DNA from: Caldilineaceae bacterium
Lineage (GTDB): Bacteria > Chloroflexota > Anaerolineae > Caldilineales > Caldilineaceae
Assembly: GCA_019637685.1 (NCBI GenBank)
Contig: JAHBVF010000015.1
Location: forward strand, 71,875-131,891
Length of the DNA stretch: 60,017 nt
Reading direction: 5' to 3'
Shown: one piece after another, positions 53,404 to 60,017 of the stretch
Numbering within the stretch: position 1 is the first letter of the stretch
Layout of the letters: every line of letters begins with the position of its first letter
Position numbers and translations under genes: made by a program
Notes under the pieces: model-generated
What the model was told of the DNA's origin: nothing
The model's input: only the letters and a program-made list of their open reading frames with translations
Databases searched by the model: none

Positions 53404-54675
53404 CTACACCTCAAACATCTGATCCCGCTCTGGCCCCACCGACACATACGCCACCCGCACATCGGCCAGCTCGGCCAGGCGGTGGATGTAGGCGCGGGCC
53501 GCTTTGGGCAGATCGTCCCAGGTGCGGCAATCTTCCGTGGATTCCATCCAGCCCGGCCACTCCTCGTAGATGGGCGTGACTTCGTTGAGGACCGGCGTAT
53601 CGGGCATGGAATCGGTGACGACCGAGCCGTCGGGCAGGCGATAGCCTGTGCAAATTTTCAGCGTCTCGAAGCTGTCCAGCACATCCAGTTTGGTGATGGC
53701 GAGACCAGTCATCCCGTTCAGCCAGGCCGCATAGCGGATGGCCACACCGTCGAACCAGCCACAGCGCCGGGGTCGTCCGGTGGTCGCGCCGAATTCCAGG
53801 CCGACTTTGCGCAGTTTGATCCCGTCGTCGTCGTCCAGTTCCGCGGGGAATGGCCCATCGCCCACAGCAGTGCTATAGGCTTTGACAACGCCAATCACCG
53901 CGGTGATGGCCCGCGCGGGCAGCCCCGCGCCAGAGGGAGCAAAGGCCGCGGTGGGATTGCTGCTGGTCACATACGGGTAGATGCCCCAATCCAAATCCCG
54001 CATCACACCCAACTGGCCTTCCAGCAGAATCGACTGTCCCGCTTGCAGCGCGGCTTTGGTCATGGGGACCGTATCCACAATGCGGTCGGCCAGTTTGTCC
54101 CGGTATTCCATCAGCAGGCCGTAGAGTTCCTGGCCGTCCACCGCTTCGCCGCCCAGAATCTCAATCTTGCGGTTGACGGTTGTGAGCGCGTTGTCCAGCC
54201 GCCCTTCCAGCCACTCCGGCTGGAGCAGATCGCCGACGCGCAGACCGGAGCGGGCAGCCTTGTCCGCGTAGGCCGGGCCGATGCCCCGTTTGGTGGTGCC
54301 AATTGTATCCTTGCCCCGGGCCGCCTCTTCCAGCACATCCAACTGGCGGTGATAGGGCAGCACCAACTGGGCACGGGCGCTGATCCACAGATTGTCCAGG
54401 TTCACGCTCGCTGCTTCCAGAGAGGCCATCTCTTCCAGCAAAGCCTGGGGATTGACCACACAGCCTGTGCCGATGATATTGCAGGTGGCCGGGTTGAAGA
54501 TGCCGCTGGGAATCAGATGCAGCGCGTGCTTGCCATACTCGTTGATAACCGTATGGCCCGCGTTGTCGCCGCCCTGAAAACGGATGACCACATCCGCCTG
54601 CTGGGCCAGATAGTCGATAATGCGTCCTTTGCCTTCATCGCCCCACTGGGCGCCCACAACTGCGGTGACGGACAT
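53404..54675 (-). CDS. purA: Adenylosuccinate synthetase
   Basis: 423 residues from the ATG at 54675. [10 protein letters not shown] (about 9-18) and Q-G-G-D-N-A-G-H-T are the exact PurA GTP/IMP loops; [11 protein letters not shown] is the second signature. It makes adenylosuccinate from IMP, aspartate and GTP, the step before PurB. Between guaB and purA lies a repeat-rich hairpin region (54708-54778). Confidence 0.97.
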   Translation of the reverse strand: MSVTAVVGAQWGDEGKGRIIDYLAQQADVVIRFQGGDNAGHTVINEYGKHALHLIPSGIFNPATCNIIGTGCVVNPQALLEEMASLEAASVNLDNLWISARAQLVLPYHRQLDVLEEAARGKDTIGTTKRGIGPAYADKAARSGLRVGDLLQPEWLEGRLDNALTTVNRKIEILGGEAVDGQELYGLLMEYRDKLADRIVDTVPMTKAALQAGQSILLEGQLGVMRDLDWGIYPYVTSSNPTAAFAPSGAGLPARAITAVIGVVKAYSTAVGDGPFPAELDDDDGIKLRKVGLEFGATTGRPRRCGWFDGVAIRYAAWLNGMTGLAITKLDVLDSFETLKICTGYRLPDGSVVTDSMPDTPVLNEVTPIYEEWPGWMESTEDCRTWDDLPKAARAYIHRLAELADVRVAYVSVGPERDQMFEV

Positions 54676-54707
54676 GACGGGGTGTTCCTTCTCTGGTGAT
54701 ATAACGG

Positions 54708-54778
54708 CTTGACAAGGTGACAAGATGACAGGATGACAAGATGAGCTTCGTGTCAACTTGTCATCCTGTCATCCCTTC
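54708..54778. repeat. GATGACAAG/ACAGGATGAC repeat-hairpin
   Basis: Tandem TGACAAGATGACAGGATGA-type units whose complement (CTTGTCATCCTGTCATCC) follows after a short loop, between guaB and purA. It may fold as a hairpin of about 18 bp. Confidence 0.6.
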
Positions 54779-54780
54779 TC

Positions 54781-56367
54781 CTATTTCGTCGGTCGAATCT
54801 GGTAGTTCGGTGCTTCTTTAGTGATGACAATACTGTGGGGGTGGCTTTCCTGGTAGCCCGCGGGGCTGATCTTCACAAACCGGGCCTTGTGCCAGAGTTC
54901 TTCGATATTGGCCGCGCCCACATAGCCCATGCCAGAGCGCAACCCGCCCATCAATTGAAAGGCGAAATCCTTGAGCAGCCCTTTGTAGGGGACCTGGCCC
55001 TCGATGCCTTCGGGCACTGTCTTGCCGCCGATGTCCGGGGAGGCGCTGCTGCTTTGGGCCGACTGGTAGCGGTCGTTGGCCCGGCCTTTCATTGCGCCCT
55101 GGCTGCCCATTCCCCGGTACTCTTTGAAGGAACGCCCTTCCCGGATCACAATCTCGCCGGGGGATTCGTGGAGACCGGCCAGCAGGCTGCCCAGCATCAC
55201 CGCGGACGCGCCGGCGGCGATGGCTTTGGTGATGTCGCCGCTGTAGCGGATGCCCCCGTCCGCGATGACGGGCACACCCAACGCCCGGCCCGCCTCTGCG
55301 CAGTCGGCCACCGCGGTCAGTTGGGGCATCCCCGCACCGGAGACAATACGGGTGGTGCAGATGGAACCCGCGCCTACGCCCACTTTGACCACACTGGCGC
55401 CGGCCTCGGCCAGGGCCTGCACAGCATCCCCGGTGACCACATTGCCAGCCAGAATGGGCAATTCGGGGAACTCGGCCCGCACGGCGCGGATGGTGTCGAT
55501 GACGCCTTTGCTGTAGCCGTGGGCTGTGTCGATGGCGACAGCATCGACGCCCGCATTGACCAGCACCCGTGCCCGCTCCAGTCCATTCTCGCCCACACCG
55601 ATGGCCGCGGCCACCAGCAGCCGGCCCCGCTCGTCCTTGGCCGAGTGGGGGTAGTCCGTGCGCTTGAGGATATCTTTGTAGGTAATCAGCCCTTTCAGAT
55701 GCCCCTCCTCATCCACCAGCGGCAACTTTTCGATGCGATAGCGGTGCAGAGTCTCTTTGGCCTCTTCCAGCGTTGTACCAATTGTTGCAGTGACCAGCCC
55801 GTCCGTCACCATATAATCAGCGATGGGGCGGCTGTAGTCCGTGGCAAAACGCACATCCCGGTTGGTCAGAATCCCCACCAGCCGGTTCTCGTCATCAATA
55901 ATCGGCACGCCGCTGATGCGATAGCGGCTCATGACATTTTCTGCCTCTTGCAGGCTGTTGTGGGCGCGCAGGGTAATGGGGTCCACAATCATCCCGCTCT
56001 CGCTGCGCTTCACTTTGTCCACCTCTTCGGCCTGCTGCTGCGGCGACAGATTGCGGTGGATAATGCCCAGCCCCCCCTGTCGGCCCAGGGCAATCGCCAG
56101 CTCAGCCTCGGTCACAGTGTCCATGGCCGCGCTGAGCACAGGGATATTCAGCTTCAATTTGGGATGGAGTTGGATGCTGATGTCCACCTGCGCGGGCAGC
56201 ACTTCCGTGTAGCCGGGCACAAGCAGCACATCGTCAAAAGTCATCGCGTCGCGGGAAAAGAGTTGGTCTGCACGGGAGGGCGCAGGCGCAGCAGGATTGT
56301 GGGCAGTGCCATTCCTGGCGGTCTTGAGAGTCGAAGGGGCGGTGAGGGTCATCGCTGGTTTCTCCAT
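54781..56367 (-). CDS. guaB: IMP dehydrogenase
   Basis: 528 residues. The TIM barrel is interrupted by a CBS-domain pair (about 125-240). Catalytic loop G-A-G-S-I-C-T-T-R contains the active-site Cys (about residue 335). [13 protein letters not shown] and M-G-S-Q-G-A-M follow as in all IMPDH. Oxidises IMP to XMP, the first GTP-specific step. It stands with purA at the two sides of the IMP branch. An alternative start is 56352. Confidence 0.97.
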   Translation of the reverse strand: MEKPAMTLTAPSTLKTARNGTAHNPAAPAPSRADQLFSRDAMTFDDVLLVPGYTEVLPAQVDISIQLHPKLKLNIPVLSAAMDTVTEAELAIALGRQGGLGIIHRNLSPQQQAEEVDKVKRSESGMIVDPITLRAHNSLQEAENVMSRYRISGVPIIDDENRLVGILTNRDVRFATDYSRPIADYMVTDGLVTATIGTTLEEAKETLHRYRIEKLPLVDEEGHLKGLITYKDILKRTDYPHSAKDERGRLLVAAAIGVGENGLERARVLVNAGVDAVAIDTAHGYSKGVIDTIRAVRAEFPELPILAGNVVTGDAVQALAEAGASVVKVGVGAGSICTTRIVSGAGMPQLTAVADCAEAGRALGVPVIADGGIRYSGDITKAIAAGASAVMLGSLLAGLHESPGEIVIREGRSFKEYRGMGSQGAMKGRANDRYQSAQSSSASPDIGGKTVPEGIEGQVPYKGLLKDFAFQLMGGLRSGMGYVGAANIEELWHKARFVKISPAGYQESHPHSIVITKEAPNYQIRPTK

Positions 56368-56579
56368 TGCTCATACAGAACACGTCCGATTGGATATTTT
56401 ACCACCGGGCCGGGGATGGGTCGAATATGGAGCGGTGAAATGAATTTCGTTGTTGTCAGAACGTAAGAAAGTGCTATACTGTAAACTATAAGTAGAGAAA
56501 CATCGCCCCTTCCACCACACTCACCTTCTTTAAATTAGCGCTGCCTGAGTTATTTATAGTTCTTGAGATCGAGGTTTGT

Positions 56580-58541
56580 ATGAAACAGCTGAACCCAATT
56601 GTTCTCCTATTTGTCGCTCTATTAGGTCTTGCATTCAGTGCGCCGATACTGGCCGGGCAATCAGTCGCGATTACAAGCCAAACCATCCCTGGTGTGACAG
56701 ACACGGTAACACCAACTGTTACTCCGACGCATACCAATACGCCAACACCGACGGATACTGGCACGTCCACAGCCACGCTGACTCGTACCAACACGCCAAC
56801 CAGTACAATCACACCGACACCGCATATCCACTTCCAAGCCTCACCAAGTGGTGTTTCTGGCCAATTAGAAGCAGGAACTATCAAAACCCAAAATATGGCT
56901 ATTCAATTAACAAATGTAGGTGGTAATGGCAGTCTTCCCATTACGGTAGTTAAAGAGAATGACTCTAACTGGTTTAGCTTTTCGGTAGGGACCAATACCA
57001 CACCAACCACCATTGGTGTTGTCCAGTTTGACGCTTCTCACCTATTACCAGGCACTTACAATGAGCGATTGAAGGTAACCTCCACTGCACCGGGCGTGAA
57101 CCAACCGTTCTATATCCCGATTACATTGCAAGTCACACCTGCTCGTTTTTCCATTTTTCCCAAGTCGTTGGATTTTACATTCATAAATAGTTCGATGACA
57201 CCGCAGGCAGCGGATGTAATTTTAAATGGTCTTCCCGGATTGACATTTACTGCGCTGATTACTTCTACACAAGTAACCCGGTCGACACTTTGGCTCTCTC
57301 CATTCCCCTGGCTTACACTCTCCTCTGCCGGTAATACCGTTCCAGATACTCTTACCGTTTGGGTAGACCCCAGCACATTTACTCCGCCCTATCAGCGTGC
57401 CTTTCTGGTTATCACTGCTGACGAAAGAGCCGGAATATATCCAAGCAATGTGATAACAGTGCCGATTGGCGTCTCTTGGTCGGATTCGGCAACGCCAGCT
57501 GTCACACAGACACCTACTCCGACTTGGACACCCCTACCAACCCATACTCCGACTCGGACGCCCACAGCAACAAGTACTCCATCGACTACTCCTACATTCA
57601 CTTTGACGCCAACACCGACAGTAACGGATGATATCCCACCAAAAGGGTCAATAGAAATCAATCTTGGAATGAGTACCCAGACCGGTGCAGTCTACTCGAC
57701 GAGTCGTACTGTCGTCTTGGCTCTGTCGGCTACCGATGAATCGTCTGGCGTCGCTGGTTTCCGAACGAGCAACACCGGCGTAGATTATGGCGAGTGGTTC
57801 AACTTTGTGCAATCCCCTTCTCACCTATTGTCAGCCTCTGACGGCCTGAAAACTGTCTATGTGCAATATCGCGATCAGGCGGGCAACGTTTCTATTGCCT
57901 ATACGGATACTATTGCTCTGGACAGCAGTGCCGGGATTGACAATGGTCTCTCCATCAATCAAGGTAACCTCTGGACGAACACGACCGGTGTTCAATTGAG
58001 TATCCCGGCGCAAGCTGGCACAGCCGAAATGCAAGTCAGCAACGATGGTGGTTTTGCAGGCACTGTCTGGGATCCCTACAGCCTCCACAAAAACTGGCAA
58101 ATCACCTCGTTTGGCAATAACGCAATCCCGCGCACGGTCTATGTTCGTTTCCGCAATACGGCAGGCACGATATCCAGCACCTTCCAAGACGACATCATTC
58201 TTGATGTCACAGCGCCTGAGTCAGCAATCACAGCACTCGAACTGGGTGCAACGCGCAGCGCCGACATACCAATTCACGTCCAGTGGTCGGGTATTGATGA
58301 TGTATCCGGCATCCTAAGATATGACATACAGGTACGAATCGATACGGGTTCGTGGACAGACTGGATGATCGAGACATCCCAAACTCAGGCGATTTACCCG
58401 GCAGAACCAGGCCAGGTCTACTCTTTCAGAACCAGAGCGCAGGACAATGCCGGAAATTGGGAAGAGTACACTGCAAACAACATTCGGAGTATATCTGTAG
58501 ATGGACATAGCACACTGTACTTGCCCTCCATCAGTCGCTAA
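56580..58541 (+). CDS. Secreted Thr/Pro-repeat protein with BACON-like domains and YLP(x)3R tail
   Basis: 653 residues. Signal peptide to about residue 25 (LAFSAPILA), two Thr/Pro linkers (about 36-80 and 305-355), two immunoglobulin/BACON-like beta domains between them (F-S-V-G-T-N-T-T-P, P-K-S-L-D-F-T), and C-terminal beta repeats with 'D-x-S-S-G-V-A-G-F' and 'D-D-V-S-G-I-L-R-Y' Ig-like motifs. It ends L-Y-L-P-S-I-S-R, a tail I recall from many exported Chloroflexota proteins, perhaps a sorting signal. GAGG precedes the ATG. GC is lower than in neighbouring genes, so recent transfer or relaxed selection is possible. Confidence 0.78.
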   Translation: MKQLNPIVLLFVALLGLAFSAPILAGQSVAITSQTIPGVTDTVTPTVTPTHTNTPTPTDTGTSTATLTRTNTPTSTITPTPHIHFQASPSGVSGQLEAGTIKTQNMAIQLTNVGGNGSLPITVVKENDSNWFSFSVGTNTTPTTIGVVQFDASHLLPGTYNERLKVTSTAPGVNQPFYIPITLQVTPARFSIFPKSLDFTFINSSMTPQAADVILNGLPGLTFTALITSTQVTRSTLWLSPFPWLTLSSAGNTVPDTLTVWVDPSTFTPPYQRAFLVITADERAGIYPSNVITVPIGVSWSDSATPAVTQTPTPTWTPLPTHTPTRTPTATSTPSTTPTFTLTPTPTVTDDIPPKGSIEINLGMSTQTGAVYSTSRTVVLALSATDESSGVAGFRTSNTGVDYGEWFNFVQSPSHLLSASDGLKTVYVQYRDQAGNVSIAYTDTIALDSSAGIDNGLSINQGNLWTNTTGVQLSIPAQAGTAEMQVSNDGGFAGTVWDPYSLHKNWQITSFGNNAIPRTVYVRFRNTAGTISSTFQDDIILDVTAPESAITALELGATRSADIPIHVQWSGIDDVSGILRYDIQVRIDTGSWTDWMIETSQTQAIYPAEPGQVYSFRTRAQDNAGNWEEYTANNIRSISVDGHSTLYLPSISR

Positions 58542-58622
58542 AGTGAGTTCATTCACAACCGAGGACATGTGGTTGAGCCGACCATCAGACTCACCAGCAA
58601 AAGATATGAAAAGAAACAACAA

Positions 58623-59990
58623 ATGAGCACATTCACAGACGGCCACGCATTGCTGGTCGGTGTCGGCGCGGACCTGGCCAACACCATCGACGACGCCAAA
58701 GAGATGAACGCCATCCTCACCGACGAGGAGCGCTGCGCCTATCCGAAGGAACATGTGCAGTTGCTCACCGGGGAGAAAGCGACCCGAAACGACATTCTGG
58801 CTGGGCTGGATAAACTAGCTCAGACAACCAATGAGGAATCGACGGTTATCGTCTACTTCTCCGGTCACGGCTATCAGGTGAAGACGATTGCAGGCCGATC
58901 CCATTTTCTGATGCCCTACGGCTATGCGGTGGACGACCTCTCGGAGACGGCCATCAGCGGCCAGGAATTCGCTCAGAAATTGCAGGTTATCCCTGCTCAG
59001 AAGCTGCTCCTGCTTCTCGACTGTTGCCACGCGGGCGGCCTGGACCCGTCAAAAGCACCCGGCGCGACTCTTGCCAAAGCCCCCCTGCCGCCGGAAGCCA
59101 CGGCTGTGCTGGCTGCGGGCAAAGGACAGGTCATCATCGCCTCCTCCCGGGCCGACGAACTCTCCTACGCGGGCAAGCCGTGCAGCGCATTTACGCTGGC
59201 GCTGCTGGAAGCGCTCTGCGGCGACGGCGCATCCCAGCAGGACGGGAAGGTGCGGGTTGCAGATTTGGCGATCTACACCGGCGGCAAAGTACCCCAGCGC
59301 ACAGGGGATAAGCAGCACCCCCTTCTCAACTACGAGCAGGCGGACAATTTCGTCGTGGCCTTCCATTCCGCAGGAGGAGTCCAGGCCAAAGGATTGCCCA
59401 CCCGTTTGCAGAATGTGGAGATCGAGCCAGAGCCGGGCGCGTTTCAGGCCGCCATCGACCAGCGCGGGCAGACGGTCCACGGCAACCAACAAAATATAAC
59501 CGGCAGCGTCAACGGCCCTGTGATCGGCGGGAATGTGGGGCGAATCAGGGATACGCATACAACCAGAACCGTCAATACCGGCGGTGGAACGTATGTCGAG
59601 CGGGATGTCAACATCAGCGGCGGCGACTTTGTGGGGCGGGACAAAGTGAATGTCAGCGGTGGCTTCTACCAGCCGGGCTGGATCGTGACCGGCGGCGTCA
59701 CCCAGTCGATGGGCGATCTGACCCAATACTTCGCGCCGTTGGAAGCGGCAGTGCGGGCCGCGTCGCCAGAAAATCGCCAGCAAGCCCAGGCCAAAGTCGA
59801 GGAACTCAAAGCGGAGACGGCCAAGGGGGAAAGGGCCGACGACGAGAAGATGGCCGGTCTGGTGGATGAATTGGGAGGGCTGATTCCCAGTGCAGTGGAA
59901 GCACTGATCGGTCTCTTTGCTCCATCTGCCCTGGGGAAGTTGGCCGGCGGGGCTACGAAGTATGTGTTGAGAAGGTTACGCAGGCGGTAA
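58623..59990 (+). CDS. Caspase-family (metacaspase-like) peptidase with GDxxGRDK repeat module
   Basis: 455 residues from the ATG at 58623 (a GTG at 58569 is possible). Caspase p20 domain about 1-230 with catalytic H82 (F-S-G-H-G-Y) and C135 (L-D-C-C-H-A-G-G). About 300-370 holds short repeats G-G-D-F-V-G-R-D-K-V-N-V of the kind seen next to STAND/NB-ARC and effector-associated domains. The C-terminal helical region (about 375-455) ends in a basic tail. No signal peptide, so cytoplasmic. Such proteins occur in bacterial conflict or cell-death modules; neighbours beyond the window would tell. Confidence 0.82.
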   Translation: MSTFTDGHALLVGVGADLANTIDDAKEMNAILTDEERCAYPKEHVQLLTGEKATRNDILAGLDKLAQTTNEESTVIVYFSGHGYQVKTIAGRSHFLMPYGYAVDDLSETAISGQEFAQKLQVIPAQKLLLLLDCCHAGGLDPSKAPGATLAKAPLPPEATAVLAAGKGQVIIASSRADELSYAGKPCSAFTLALLEALCGDGASQQDGKVRVADLAIYTGGKVPQRTGDKQHPLLNYEQADNFVVAFHSAGGVQAKGLPTRLQNVEIEPEPGAFQAAIDQRGQTVHGNQQNITGSVNGPVIGGNVGRIRDTHTTRTVNTGGGTYVERDVNISGGDFVGRDKVNVSGGFYQPGWIVTGGVTQSMGDLTQYFAPLEAAVRAASPENRQQAQAKVEELKAETAKGERADDEKMAGLVDELGGLIPSAVEALIGLFAPSALGKLAGGATKYVLRRLRRR

Positions 59991-60002
59991 GAATCGAAAT
60001 TG

Positions 60003-60017
60003 GTGACTATTCAGGCC
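60003..60017 (+). repeat. Left end of a second MITE copy, cut by window edge
   Basis: The final 15 bases are identical to the left inverted end of the element at 2654-2668. Only the terminus is visible. Confidence 0.7.

Noticed and set aside
54835..56466. 543-codon open frame on the plus strand
   Set aside because: Antisense of guaB.

Overview
The window is about 60 kb of GC-rich DNA from a bacterium that I place, by inference, in the Chloroflexota (Anaerolineae/Caldilineae-like). The grounds are a clade II (Sec-type) nitrous oxide reductase cluster, a crtB/crtI/CrtYcd-type carotenoid cluster, Thr/Pro-rich secreted proteins, a secreted protein ending in YLPSISR (a tail I recall from Chloroflexota exported proteins), and many dispersed palindromes. 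No rRNA, tRNA, CRISPR array or intact transposase was seen.

Layout. 1-4.8 kb: end of an MFS transporter, a DUF4129 membrane protein, a 162-bp MITE with an 8-bp target duplication, a YIP1-type membrane protein, a small protein and an NAD-dependent epimerase. 4.9-6.8 kb: an enolase-superfamily protein overlapping a Crp/Fnr regulator. 6.8-21.4 kb: an anaerobic respiration island with a ferredoxin, two cupins, five membrane proteins resembling NnrS or parts of haem-copper oxidase subunit I, a second Crp/Fnr regulator, a c-type cytochrome, nosL, nosY, a nosD-nosF fusion, a NosB-like membrane protein and nosZ. Five transcription units of this island start at near-identical promoters: a CRP-like palindrome (GAC-N4-GTC core) whose centre lies exactly 32 bp from the centre of the -10 hexamer. 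This is the strongest new signal in the window.

21.7-31.8 kb: ECF sigma factor and RskA-type anti-sigma, two ferritin-like proteins flanking a 954-aa lipoprotein with four helical repeats and a plastocyanin-like domain, a sortase, then MoxR and DUF58. 31.9-36.8 kb: carotenoid operon (crtB, crtI, P450, lycopene cyclase) behind a consensus promoter. 37-39 kb: glyoxalase-like and PhyH-like proteins. 39-51.2 kb: an OFA-type MFS transporter, two pairs of half-size ABC exporters, an RlmM-like methyltransferase and purB. The second ABC pair is preceded by a consensus promoter, a 41-codon ORF with a strong ribosome binding site and an intrinsic terminator, which looks like a BmrB-BmrCD style attenuator. 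51.5-56.4 kb: GT-C glycosyltransferase, purA, guaB. 56.5-60 kb: a secreted BACON/PT-repeat protein and a caspase-fold peptidase. The last 15 bases repeat the terminal sequence of the MITE at 2654.

How the parts work together: purA, purB and guaB all act at or around the IMP branch point of purine synthesis. The crt genes convert GGPP to cyclic, probably hydroxylated carotenoids. The nos genes reduce N2O to N2, with the cytochrome c and possibly the ferredoxin supplying electrons and NosDFYL supplying copper/sulfur maturation. No nitrite reductase and no canonical NorB is present, so the cell may be an N2O reducer without full denitrification, at least as far as this window shows.
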